Assembly (NCBI GenBank): GCA_016215655.1
Contig: JACRIT010000077.1
Coordinates: 1 to 64,000, forward strand
DNA: 64,000 bases
Source: Acidimicrobiia bacterium
GTDB taxonomy: Bacteria; Actinomycetota; Acidimicrobiia; Spongiisociales; UBA11373
Reading direction: 5' to 3'
A program made the position numbers and the translations under genes. Below, piece after piece: positions 33,963 through 42,281 of this stretch. The notes below the pieces were generated by a model that saw only the letters and a program-made list of their open reading frames with translations, had not been told where the DNA came from and searched no databases. The first letter of the stretch is position 1; each line of letters starts with the position of its first letter.

Positions 33963-35477
33963 ATGACACGACGACTCACGTACTTCGTGGATGGGGAATG
34001 GCGCCAATCCGCCACCCAGGAGTGGTACCCCATCACCAACAGCAGCACCGGCGAGGTGATCGCCGAGGCCCCGCGTTGCACCGCCGAGGAGGTGGACGGC
34101 GCCGTCGCCGCCGCGGTGAAGGCGTTCGGGCCGTGGCGGGACACTCCCCTCCCCGAGCGGGTCCAGGTGATGTTCCGCTTCAAGGAGCGCCTCGAGGCCA
34201 ACGTCCACGACCTCGCGGTGCTGCTCTCCACCGAAATGGGCAAGACCTACGCCGAGGCTCGGGGCGACGTGCTCAAGTCGATCGAGGTGGTCGAGCTGGC
34301 GTGCGCCCTCCCCATGACCATGCAGGGCGACTCGCTCATGAACGTCTCGCGGGGCTTCGATACCGTCACCTACCGTGAACCGCTCGGCGTATTCGTCGGG
34401 ATCGCCCCGTGGAACTTCCCGGCGATGATCCCGATGGGCTGGATGACACCACTGGCGGTGACCACCGGCAACACCTTCGTGCTCAAGGCGGCCTCGTTCG
34501 TGCCCCAGACCGCGATGCGGATGGCAGAACTCCTCCACGACGCCGGGCTGCCCCCGGGGGTGTTCAACCTGGTGACCTGCTCCCGCCACGAGGCGGAGCG
34601 GCTCCTCACCCACCGCGATGTACGCGGGGTGAGCTTCGTGGGGTCGCGGTCGGTGGGTCTGCACGTCTACGCCACCGCCAGCGCCGCCGGCAAGCGGGTT
34701 CAGGCCCTCACCGAGGCCAAGAACCATGCCCTCGTGTTGCGCGACGCGCCACTGCGGGCCACCGCGCAACGGGTGATCAACTCGGCGTTCGGCTGTGCCG
34801 GAGAGCGCTGCATGGCCCTGCCGGTAGTCGCCGTGGAGGAGTCCATCGCCGACGACTTCGTGGCGACGGTGGCCGAGCTCGCCCGCGACCGCAAGCTCGG
34901 CCCGGCCTGGGATCCGGCGACCGAGCTGGGCCCGTTGGTGAACGAGGAACACCGCGACTTCGTGACGCGGTGGATCGAGAAGTCGGTCGGTGAGGGCGCC
35001 GTGCCCGTGCTCGACGGGCGCACCGTTGAGGTCCCGGGCTATGAGGGCGGTTACTTCCTCGGCCCCACGATCTTCGACCGCGTCACCCAGGACATGGCGT
35101 GCGGCCGCGACGAGGTCTTCGGCCCGGTGCTCTACATCAAGCGGGTCAAGGACTTCGAGGAAGGCATCCGCATCATCAACGAGAGCGAGTTCGCCAACGG
35201 TGCCTCGATCTTCACCCGCAGCGGCCACCATGCCCGCGAGTTCGCCCGGCGAATCGACGCCGGGATGGTGGGGATCAACGTGGGCATTCCGGTGCCGATC
35301 TCGGCCTTCGCCTTCAGCGGCCACAAGGGGAGCTTCTTCGGCGATCTCCACGTGATGGGACGCGACGGCGTCGCCTTCTTCACCGAGACCAAGGCGGTGA
35401 CCAGCTACTGGTTCGACGCCGCCGATCTCAAGGGTGACAAGGTGGGCACGTGGGAGGGGACGATCAGCAGGACGTAG
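33963..35477 (+). CDS. Methylmalonate-semialdehyde-type (CoA-acylating) aldehyde dehydrogenase
   Basis: 504 aa ALDH-fold enzyme. The nucleophile region is NSAFGCAGERCMALPV, the form characteristic of the MMSDH/IolA branch, and APWNFPAMIPMGWMTPL and AKNHALVL agree with it. That branch converts (methyl)malonate semialdehyde to acetyl- or propionyl-CoA with NAD and CoA. Start ATG 33963 is preceded by GAGGTGATC; a GTG at 33954 is in frame but less likely. Its promoter contains operator site 4, so it is probably co-regulated with the long minus-strand operon and handles a 3-oxo-acid product (inference). Confidence 0.93.
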   Translation: MTRRLTYFVDGEWRQSATQEWYPITNSSTGEVIAEAPRCTAEEVDGAVAAAVKAFGPWRDTPLPERVQVMFRFKERLEANVHDLAVLLSTEMGKTYAEARGDVLKSIEVVELACALPMTMQGDSLMNVSRGFDTVTYREPLGVFVGIAPWNFPAMIPMGWMTPLAVTTGNTFVLKAASFVPQTAMRMAELLHDAGLPPGVFNLVTCSRHEAERLLTHRDVRGVSFVGSRSVGLHVYATASAAGKRVQALTEAKNHALVLRDAPLRATAQRVINSAFGCAGERCMALPVVAVEESIADDFVATVAELARDRKLGPAWDPATELGPLVNEEHRDFVTRWIEKSVGEGAVPVLDGRTVEVPGYEGGYFLGPTIFDRVTQDMACGRDEVFGPVLYIKRVKDFEEGIRIINESEFANGASIFTRSGHHAREFARRIDAGMVGINVGIPVPISAFAFSGHKGSFFGDLHVMGRDGVAFFTETKAVTSYWFDAADLKGDKVGTWEGTISRT

Positions 35478-35543
35478 GCACAGGCACTAGGCACCAGGCA
35501 CTGGCGCATCGCTAGTTGCGAATTGCGAATTGCGAATTGCGAC
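35474..35543. repeat. 7-bp tandem repeats (GGCACTA type and TTGCGAA type)
   Basis: Between two convergent genes. 35477-35508 is an array of GGCACTA/GGCACCA/GGCACTG heptamers, and 35516-35543 is four TTGCGAA heptamers in nearly perfect register. The second word also occurs in the repeats at 315-437. Confidence 0.78.
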
Positions 35544-35547
35544 GGCC

Positions 35548-36774
35548 CTACTCCCCAAACGCTTCGAGGAGCGGCAGCCGATTCCCCGCCACGTGGCGGA
35601 TGAGCGCTCCCCCGCCGGTGCTGACGTGGTCGATCCTGGAGGTGTCGACAAAGCGGTGGGCGCTGGCCACCGTGTCGCCGCCCCCGATGATGGTGAGCGC
35701 CGGCGTCGCCGCCACCGCCTCCCAGAGGCGGCGGGTGCCCACGTCGGCTCCGGCCTTCTCGTAGGCCCCGGGGGGACCGTTGACGAACACGCTGCCGGCC
35801 GCGGCGATCTCGGTCTCGTAGGCGGCGATCGTCTCCGACCCGATGTCGAGCAGCATCCACTCGCTGGGCAGTGCGCTCACCGCCATCTCCCGGCGCTTGC
35901 CTTCGACGAGAGCGGCGACGTCGGTGGGCAGCGCGATCCTGTCCCCGAACTTCGCCAGCAGCTCCCTCGAGGTGGCCACGTAGCGGGTGAGATCCCGATC
36001 GGCGATGAAGGTCGTCGTAGGTGCCCCGGGATCGACCCCCGCCGCCATGAGCATGATCTCGCCGACCACGCCGGTGGTGAGCACCCGGTCGGCCAGGCCC
36101 TCCCCCAACACCCGGCCCATCACCGCGAATCCGTCCGACACCTTCAGCCCGCCGAGCACGAACACCGCCGGCCGGGGCGGATCCGCGATGAGCCTGCCTA
36201 CCGCGCCGAGTTCGGCGAACAGCAGGCGGCCCGCCCCCGACGGCATGAGCCGCTGGAAGGCCGTCATCGAAGGCGAGGCACGATGAGCGGCGGCGTAGGC
36301 ATCGTTGACGTACAGGTCGAAGAGCGGGGCGAGGTTGCGCACCAGATAGGTTCCGGCCATCTCCTCCGGGGTGAGCTTGACGTCCCGCTCGAACGTCGAC
36401 ACCTCCTCGGTGAGATACCGCAGGTTGTCGAGCAGCAGGATGTCACCATCATCCAGAGCGGCGATGCGCTCCCGGGCGGCAGGGCCGGCGACGTCGTCGA
36501 TGAACCCCACCGGCTGTCCCAACTTGGCGGCGAGCCGCTCGGCGTGCTGGTTCAGCCCGACCAGGTTGTGGTAGTCGAGGGTGTCGCCCTGGTGGGCGAT
36601 GATCACGAGGCGCGCTCCGCGCTCGGCCAGGTCACGGATGGTGGCCAGGCTATGATCGATGCGGTTCTCGTCGGTGATCTTCCCCGAGGCGGGGTCGATC
36701 GGCGAGTTGATGTCGACGCGGAGCAACACCCGCTTCCCGGCGACGTCGAAGTCGTCGATCGAGGGGATCGCCAT
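35548..36774 (-). CDS. pgk: Phosphoglycerate kinase, archaeal-like
   Basis: 408 aa. N-domain VLLRVDINSPIDP with a following KITDENRIDHSLATIRDL is the archaeal form of the substrate-binding segment (most bacteria have RVDFNVP). C-domain nucleotide sites are VFVNGPPGAYE and TIIGGGDTVASA followed by HVSTGGGA. It would interconvert 1,3-bisphosphoglycerate and 3-phosphoglycerate with ADP/ATP. It lies 2 bp after an archaeal-type GAPDH gene, an operon that would generate ATP from glyceraldehyde 3-phosphate. A related acyl-phosphate substrate cannot be excluded. Confidence 0.9.
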   Translation of the reverse strand: MAIPSIDDFDVAGKRVLLRVDINSPIDPASGKITDENRIDHSLATIRDLAERGARLVIIAHQGDTLDYHNLVGLNQHAERLAAKLGQPVGFIDDVAGPAARERIAALDDGDILLLDNLRYLTEEVSTFERDVKLTPEEMAGTYLVRNLAPLFDLYVNDAYAAAHRASPSMTAFQRLMPSGAGRLLFAELGAVGRLIADPPRPAVFVLGGLKVSDGFAVMGRVLGEGLADRVLTTGVVGEIMLMAAGVDPGAPTTTFIADRDLTRYVATSRELLAKFGDRIALPTDVAALVEGKRREMAVSALPSEWMLLDIGSETIAAYETEIAAAGSVFVNGPPGAYEKAGADVGTRRLWEAVAATPALTIIGGGDTVASAHRFVDTSRIDHVSTGGGALIRHVAGNRLPLLEAFGE

Positions 36775-36776
36775 GG

Positions 36777-37796
36777 CTACTTCATGCCGAGGTAGCGGTT
36801 GGTGAGCGCCACCGCCTCGGCCTGCACCTTCTGCATCGGCATCGCCGCCCGAATGGCGTCGATGGTCTCGGGGATGGTGACCGACTCCTGCGGGATGTTG
36901 ATGGCGAACATCAGATCGTCGCCGGAATGGCCCACCGTCTCCTCGAACAGCCCGATCTCGTACATGTCACCCCTGGGGTGGCCGAGGAAGCGGGCGTAGT
37001 TGAACAGGGAGGTGTTCGTGTTGAAGCCGTCCTTGATCCGGACCGACCGCACCCGGGGATGGGCCCGGAACACCTCGATCGCCTCGGCATCGGTGATCGG
37101 CTTCTTGGGGGTGGCGACGATGGTGATGATGTGGCCGTGGGTGATCGGGGTGTGCACCAGGAGGCCGGTGGCATCGACATGCGGCATGATCGACATGAGA
37201 TCCACCGCCTGGTGATTGGGGATCGGCTCGATCAGGAGTGAGTCGACCAGGCCGCGATGCGTGTCACCCGGATCGGCCACCCGGCGGATGATGGTGATGG
37301 CGACCTTGTGGATCCCCACGGCCTGGTCGAGGGCGTGCACGGCGCGGATCAGGCCGGTGGTGTTGCACGAGGTCAGCTTGAGGTAGTTCTGGCCGACCCC
37401 CTTCTCGTAGTTGGCATACCCGTGGAAGAAGACATCGGCGATCTTGCCGGACTCCCCTCCCTGGAACACCGCCTTGCGGCCCGCCGCCAGGTACATCTCC
37501 TTGTTCTTGGCGCCGACCCCTCCCGGGGCGGCATCGAGCACGATGTCGCACGCCGCGATGAGGTCGGAGAACGAGCCGGAGACCTTGATGCCCGCCGCGG
37601 TCAGGGTGTCCTCGGCGCCGGGAGCGGCGGCAAAGAGCCGATAGGGCATCCCCCGCTCGGCAAGGGCCAGCACCGGGAGGGTGGGGGCGATGTCGGCGAC
37701 ACCGACCAGCTCCATGTCCTCCTGGCGGGCAACGCCGTCAGCGAGCCGCTGACCGATGACCCCGAATCCGGCGACTCCGACCTTGACCTTGCCCAT
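36777..37796 (-). CDS. gap: Glyceraldehyde-3-phosphate dehydrogenase, archaeal type II
   Basis: 339 aa. It matches the archaeal GAPDH family (EC 1.2.1.59 type), not bacterial GapA. The Rossmann start is VGVAGFGVIGQRLADGV, the catalytic cysteine lies in LTSCNTTGL (Cys about residue 144), and typical archaeal stretches DAAPGGVGAKN, ESGKIADVFFHGYANYEKG and HTPITHGHI are present. The family accepts NAD or NADP. Start ATG 37796 has AAGGAGG close upstream; an immediately preceding GTG is in frame. Paired with an archaeal-like PGK. Confidence 0.93.
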   Translation of the reverse strand: MGKVKVGVAGFGVIGQRLADGVARQEDMELVGVADIAPTLPVLALAERGMPYRLFAAAPGAEDTLTAAGIKVSGSFSDLIAACDIVLDAAPGGVGAKNKEMYLAAGRKAVFQGGESGKIADVFFHGYANYEKGVGQNYLKLTSCNTTGLIRAVHALDQAVGIHKVAITIIRRVADPGDTHRGLVDSLLIEPIPNHQAVDLMSIMPHVDATGLLVHTPITHGHIITIVATPKKPITDAEAIEVFRAHPRVRSVRIKDGFNTNTSLFNYARFLGHPRGDMYEIGLFEETVGHSGDDLMFAINIPQESVTIPETIDAIRAAMPMQKVQAEAVALTNRYLGMK

Positions 37797-37908
37797 CACG
37801 CCTCCTTGCCGATCACCGACTGCGCCGATCTCCTGCCGATTCTTGCCACCACCCCACCAGGATGCGAATGGTCATTGGTCACGATTCGATCCGACGTCGA
37901 CGGGACGC

Positions 37909-37940
37909 GAAGACGCCCCGGCCGTGGCCGGGGCGTCTTC
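37909..37940 (-). terminator. Perfect 15-bp terminator hairpin
   Basis: GAAGACGCCCCGGCC pairs perfectly with GGCCGGGGCGTCTTC across a 2-base loop (GT). It begins 19 bp past the stop of the small secreted-protein gene and precedes the GAPDH-PGK operon. Confidence 0.8.
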
Positions 37941-37959
37941 AGATCGTCACCGCTCGGAA

Positions 37960-38412
37960 TCAGCAGGGCTGGTCGTCGGTCTTGCCCACTGCCGCCGGTC
38001 CGTTGCCGGTTATCACATGGCCGATCGATGCCCCGGGCACCACACCGGCGCAACCGCCCTTCGCAGGTCCAGGGGCCAGTGAGGCGGTCACACCATGGCC
38101 GTTGTCGGGGGCGTCGGGGTCGACTCCCGAGTTGGAGGTGTTCCCGTAGTAGCCGCCGGAGATGGCGCCTCCCAAGGTGTCGACCACGCCACCGGGCGTG
38201 GGCGAACCGGTCGGCTCGACATTGGTGTAGTACCAAATCAACGCCGCCTTGTTCTTTCCCGGGGCCCTGTCCGAGTTGCCGCCGCCGGCGAAAGCGACAC
38301 CACTCGACACCAGACCGAGGAGGACCACGAAGGTCAGCACCAGGCTCATGCGGTGCTTCCGCCGCGGACGGCGCTCCAGAGTGACCCACGCAGGTTGCTG
38401 CATGCCTCGCAT
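37960..38412 (-). CDS. Small secreted hypothetical protein
   Basis: 150 aa, unrecognised. After a basic stretch (ERRPRRKHR) comes a hydrophobic segment LVLTFVVLLGLVSSGVAFAGG with an AFA-GG cleavage pattern, so it is probably exported by Sec. The mature part is Gly/Pro/Asn-rich (TPGGVVDTLGGAISGGYYGNTSNSG) and ends in a Cys. Start ATG 38412 has GGAAGGAG at suitable spacing. Monocistronic, with its own strong terminator, which suggests an abundant product. Confidence 0.75.
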   Translation of the reverse strand: MRGMQQPAWVTLERRPRRKHRMSLVLTFVVLLGLVSSGVAFAGGGNSDRAPGKNKAALIWYYTNVEPTGSPTPGGVVDTLGGAISGGYYGNTSNSGVDPDAPDNGHGVTASLAPGPAKGGCAGVVPGASIGHVITGNGPAAVGKTDDQPC

Positions 38413-38491
38413 CCCATCTCCTTCCCATGGTGGGAGCAAGGAGGATATCAACGACCGAGGGTGTCTGTCCTGGCCACCACGGGTGGCGGAC

Positions 38492-39484
38492 CTAGGCCCG
38501 CGGGCTGGCCACCACCTCGTTGCGGATGGTCCCGATCCCGGGGATCTCGATCTCCATCACGTCGCCGACCTCGAGCCAACGCTTCAGCGTGGAGGTCATG
38601 GCCGTGCCGTGATCGCAGGTTCCCGAGGCGATGAAGTCGCCCGGATACAGGTACTCCTCCTGGGAGATCCATTCGATGATCCTGGGGAATTTGTGGTACA
38701 TCGCCGAGGAGTTGTCGTCGACGATGGTCTCCCCGTTGACCCGGGCGGTCATGCGGAGGTCGTCGTAGTCGATCTCATCGAGGGTCACCAGGCACGGCCC
38801 CATCACGTTGGCCCCTTCGAAGTTCTTTCCCTTGGCCGGGCCCAGCATCATCTCCATCTCGCGGAACTGGACGTCCCGGGCCGAGATGTCGTTGTAGATG
38901 GTGAAGCCGGCGATGTACGACTCCGCCTCCGCGGCGGGGATGTTGATGCCCTTACGGCCGATGACGGCTCCGAACTCGACCTCGAAGTCCAGCTGCTCGG
39001 TGAAGCGTGGCTTGACGATCGGATCGTGTGGACCGGCCACGATCGCCCCGCTCTGGGTGAAGTAGGGCGGCCACTCGAAGAACACGTCGGGGATCACCGG
39101 ACGACCCATCTTCACATGCTCGTGGAACACCATCGAGTCCCACACGATGTTGGGCCGGGGCACCGGGGCCAGGAGGTGCACCTCGTCGAAGCCATAGCCC
39201 AGGCGGGCGCCATCGGGAGCCAGCGTCACCCCGGAGCCGACCGCGTCCCGCACCAGCGTCAGGCTCTCGTCGACCACGCGGCGGGCCTTGTCGCCCCGCT
39301 CCAGGTAGGTGACCAGGTCCGGGGGGACCAGGAAACCGGCGTATTCGGTCCAATCCGGCTCGCCGCGATCGTGCAGCAGCAGGGTGGCAGCGGCGGTGAG
39401 ATCCACCAGACCCCCGTCCTGCTCGGCGCCGATGCGGACGATCGGACCGGTGGGGGACGCCACCCGGAACGTGTAATACCTCAT
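38492..39484 (-). CDS. Fumarylacetoacetate-hydrolase-family protein
   Basis: 330 aa. The FAH-fold core has the metal ligands in DFEVEFGAVIG (E-x-E-type) and the D in YIAGFTIYNDISARDVQ. IIEWISQEEYLYPGDFIASGT is the C-terminal signature. Members hydrolyse or decarboxylate 2,4-dioxo-acids, or dehydrate sugar acids, with Mg or Mn. It could act in the local acid pathway or complete homogentisate breakdown together with HmgA at 46676, but the genes are 7 kb apart. Start ATG 39484. Confidence 0.9.
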   Translation of the reverse strand: MRYYTFRVASPTGPIVRIGAEQDGGLVDLTAAATLLLHDRGEPDWTEYAGFLVPPDLVTYLERGDKARRVVDESLTLVRDAVGSGVTLAPDGARLGYGFDEVHLLAPVPRPNIVWDSMVFHEHVKMGRPVIPDVFFEWPPYFTQSGAIVAGPHDPIVKPRFTEQLDFEVEFGAVIGRKGINIPAAEAESYIAGFTIYNDISARDVQFREMEMMLGPAKGKNFEGANVMGPCLVTLDEIDYDDLRMTARVNGETIVDDNSSAMYHKFPRIIEWISQEEYLYPGDFIASGTCDHGTAMTSTLKRWLEVGDVMEIEIPGIGTIRNEVVASPRA

Positions 39485-39639
39485 GCTCCCGCTCCTCGAA
39501 TCGCTGCGGTCCCCGACGGTACCCGGGTTGGCCGCGCCCGATAAGTGCCCTTCGCCCCTCCCGGAAGGCACTCGTGGCGCGATCCCGTCCCATCGCCGGC
39601 CGGTACCGTATCGGTGTCGCGATCGCAGAGGAGATGGTC

Positions 39640-40107
39640 ATGAGCGCTGCCGAGGACTCCCGGGCCTACTTCGACATCGACCCGAGGATCGCCGCGGGCA
39701 CCTACGACGACTCCGGGGCTTCGATCGTCCACATGGACGACTACCCGCGCTACGAGATCGCCGAGGGCGTCGTCTTCTGCCCGGTCTTCGCCAACAACAT
39801 CTCCCTCAACTTCGTCACCTTCCCCGCCCACAGCGGCTTTCCCTCCCACACCCATCCGGAGGAGCAGATCAGCATCGTGCGCGAGGGCGAGATCGAGATC
39901 ACCATCGGCGACGTCACCAAGATGGCCCGGCCGGGCGATGTGATCATCTTCCCGCCCGACGTGGCCCATGCCGGCCGGACGTTCGACACCCTGTGCCGGG
40001 TCATCGACATCTTCTCCCCGCCCCGCTACGGGATGCGGGAGCTGATCGCCAACGCCAACCCGGTCCGGTCGGCCGAGGTCGACCGGTGGTGGCGTGCCGG
40101 GGAATGA
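39640..40107 (+). CDS. Cupin-domain protein
   Basis: 155 aa, single cupin. The metal motif is PSHTHPEEQISIVREGEIEI, and motif 2 is GDVIIFPPDVAHAG. ATG 39640 was preferred over ATG 39634 because AGAGGAG is then at normal distance. First gene of a plus-strand trio with the Dabb protein and the Gfo/Idh/MocA oxidoreductase. Function not assignable; related cupins isomerise keto-sugar acids or sense ligands. Confidence 0.85.
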   Translation: MSAAEDSRAYFDIDPRIAAGTYDDSGASIVHMDDYPRYEIAEGVVFCPVFANNISLNFVTFPAHSGFPSHTHPEEQISIVREGEIEITIGDVTKMARPGDVIIFPPDVAHAGRTFDTLCRVIDIFSPPRYGMRELIANANPVRSAEVDRWWRAGE

Positions 40108-40120
40108 CCAGGAGGTGAAC

Positions 40121-40444
40121 GTGCTGCGACACATCGTTCTGTTCAAGTGGAAGCCGGAGACCCCGCCAGAGGTGATCGCCGCCATCGAGGCGGCGATGAA
40201 CGCCCTGCCGGGCCAGATCCCGCAGATCGCCGGATACGAGTGGGGCACCGACGTCAGCGTCCAGGGGCTCTCCCAGGGCTTCACCCACTGCTTCGTGGTG
40301 TCGTTCCGTTCCGAGGCCGATCGCGACATCTACGCCACCCACCCCGACCACGTCGCCTTCCTGACGCTGAGCAAGCCCCATCGCGACGTGGTGATGACCT
40401 TCGACTACTTCGCTCGCCGGGCCGAAGGGTCGATGCTCGACTAG
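40121..40444 (+). CDS. Dabb-family (stress-responsive alpha/beta barrel) protein
   Basis: 107 aa. LRHIVLFKWKPETPPEVI is the classic Dabb N-terminus, and HPDHVAFLTLSKPHRDVVMTFDY the typical end. These ferredoxin-like-fold dimers include small cyclases or lyases and many uncharacterised proteins. Start GTG 40121 follows AGGAGGTGAAC and leaves 13 bp after the cupin stop. Confidence 0.88.
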   Translation: MLRHIVLFKWKPETPPEVIAAIEAAMNALPGQIPQIAGYEWGTDVSVQGLSQGFTHCFVVSFRSEADRDIYATHPDHVAFLTLSKPHRDVVMTFDYFARRAEGSMLD

Positions 40445-40527
40445 CGCCGCCCGGCCCGGTCGAAATCCCCTGGCGGGCCGAGGCCGGGCAGGCTCTACTG
40501 GCGAATACGCTCGGCGAAGGAGACCGA

Positions 40528-41535
40528 ATGCTGCACGCGGCGCAGGTGGGACTGGGATGGTGGGGAAGCCAGGTCACCAAGGTCCTGCGAGGAAGCGACA
40601 AGATCGAGGTCGTCTGCGGGATCGATCCGGCCGAGCCGATCCGCGCCAAGTATCGCGATGCCCACGGCCTGCCCGTGCATGCCGACTTCGAACACGCCCT
40701 GCGCGACCCCGGTGTCGACGCGGTGATCCTCACCGTCCCCCATCGCCTTCACGAACAGGCGGTGATCGCGGCAGCCGCCGCCGGAAAGCAGGTGTTCTGC
40801 GAGAAGCCGCTGTCGCTGAGCGTGGCGAGCGCCCGCCGCATGATCGACGCCTGCGACAGAGCGGGCCTCGTCCTCGGCATCGGCCACGAGCGCCGCTTCG
40901 AGCCGGCCTGGGAAGAGATCAAGCGGATGGCCGAGGCCGAGGAATTCGGCACGATCCTGCACCTGGAGGCCCACTGGAGCCACGATCGCTGGCTCAACAT
41001 GGCGGCGGACAACTGGCGGGGCAGCAAGGAAGAGGCACCGGCGGCGGGATGGACCGGAATGGGGGTCCATCTCAGCGACATGATGCTGAGCCTGGCCGGA
41101 CAGGTCGTCGAGGTGCAGGCCCACACGGCCCGCCGCATCCTGGCGATCCCCACCGGCGACGTGGTCTCGGCACACCTGCGGTTCGGCGATGGCACCACCG
41201 CTCATATCGCCGCCCTGTCGGCGACCCCCGACTACGCCCGGTTCACCGTTTTCGGCAGCCACGCCTGGGCCGAGGCGCGCGAGACCCAGCACGTCGATCC
41301 GGGTGGCACCACCCAGTTCTTCGTCCGCCGCCGCGGCGACCAGGAGCAGACCCGGCGCGACTTCGCCCCCGCCAGCCCGGTGCGCGCCGGCTACGAGCAT
41401 TGGGCCGACGCCGTCGAGGGCCGGGTGCCCTATCGCTTCACCAACCCGCAGCGCCTGGGCAATGTCGCGGTACTCGAAGCGGTGGTGCGGTCCGCAGAGA
41501 GCGGCAAGCCGGAGGTAGTGGCACAGTACGCGTAA
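40528..41535 (+). CDS. Gfo/Idh/MocA-family oxidoreductase
   Basis: 335 aa. N-terminal Rossmann domain (VGLGWWGSQVTKVL, then GIDPAEPIRAKY), the family motif VFCEKPLSLSVASARRMID, and the C-terminal alpha/beta domain with GWTGMGVHLSDMMLSLAG, whose His is catalytic. It is expected to oxidise a sugar, inositol or sugar-acid hydroxyl with NAD(P). Third gene of the cupin-Dabb-oxidoreductase set. Convergent with the VIT-family gene. Confidence 0.92.
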   Translation: MLHAAQVGLGWWGSQVTKVLRGSDKIEVVCGIDPAEPIRAKYRDAHGLPVHADFEHALRDPGVDAVILTVPHRLHEQAVIAAAAAGKQVFCEKPLSLSVASARRMIDACDRAGLVLGIGHERRFEPAWEEIKRMAEAEEFGTILHLEAHWSHDRWLNMAADNWRGSKEEAPAAGWTGMGVHLSDMMLSLAGQVVEVQAHTARRILAIPTGDVVSAHLRFGDGTTAHIAALSATPDYARFTVFGSHAWAEARETQHVDPGGTTQFFVRRRGDQEQTRRDFAPASPVRAGYEHWADAVEGRVPYRFTNPQRLGNVAVLEAVVRSAESGKPEVVAQYA

Positions 41536-41565
41536 AGGGGGCGGCTCAGCCTGCGCCAGGGGTGT

Positions 41566-42255
41566 TCACACCACCGCGCCGAACGCCTTCCCGATGGCCG
41601 CGGTGACGATCATCGCCAGCGCCCCCCAGAAGGTGACGCGGGCCGCGGCCTTGCCCGCGGGAGCTCCCCCAAGGCGGGCCCCGACGACACCCAGGGCGGC
41701 GAGGAACACCAGGGCGCTGCTGCCCACCAACCAGACACGCAGCGACCCGGTGAAGAGCGCGGCGACCAGGAGCGGAAGGGCCGCCCCCACGGTGAATGCC
41801 AGGGCGGAGGTGACCGCGGCCTGCACCGGCCGGGCCGAGGTCATCTCCGTGATCCCCAGCTCCTCGCGGGCGTGGGCGCCGATGGCGTCTCGGGCGGTGA
41901 GCTGCTCGGCAACCTCCTGGGCGACCTTCGCATCGACGCCTCGCGCCTGGAACAACCCGGCGAGCTCCGCCAGTTCCGCCTCGGGCTCGGTGCGCAACTC
42001 CTTCCGCTCCACCGCCAGCGCCGCCCGCTCGGTGTCGGCCTGCGAACTGACGGATACGAACTCGCCCGCGGCCATCGACATCGCACCGCCGACCAGCCCC
42101 GCCATGCCGGCAATGAGGATGGCGGCACGATTGGCGCCCGCGGCCGCCACCCCCACCACCAGGCTGGCCGTCGACACGATCCCATCGTCCGCTCCGAGCA
42201 CTGCGGCCCGCAGCCATCCGATGCGGTGGGTCCGCTGCACCTCGATGTGCTTCAT
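41566..42255 (-). CDS. VIT1/CCC1-family transporter
   Basis: 229 aa. Helix 1 signature VLGADDGIVSTASLVVGVAAAG and GGAMSMAAGEFVSVSSQADTE are typical of Fe/Mn vacuolar-transporter homologues. A cytoplasmic Glu-rich helical region (ERKELRTEPEAELAEL) corresponds to the metal-binding domain. About five membrane segments. It probably exports iron or manganese. Start ATG 42255. The KorB gene ends 26 bp upstream, so the two may share a transcript. Confidence 0.9.
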   Translation of the reverse strand: MKHIEVQRTHRIGWLRAAVLGADDGIVSTASLVVGVAAAGANRAAILIAGMAGLVGGAMSMAAGEFVSVSSQADTERAALAVERKELRTEPEAELAELAGLFQARGVDAKVAQEVAEQLTARDAIGAHAREELGITEMTSARPVQAAVTSALAFTVGAALPLLVAALFTGSLRVWLVGSSALVFLAALGVVGARLGGAPAGKAAARVTFWGALAMIVTAAIGKAFGAVV

Positions 42256-42281
42256 TCCGGCTCCTCGTCCTGACGTGATCG

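Noticed and set aside
33828-35351. Minus-strand frame (~507 codons) opposite the semialdehyde dehydrogenase
   Set aside because: The plus-strand dehydrogenase has all catalytic motifs; the antisense frame has none.
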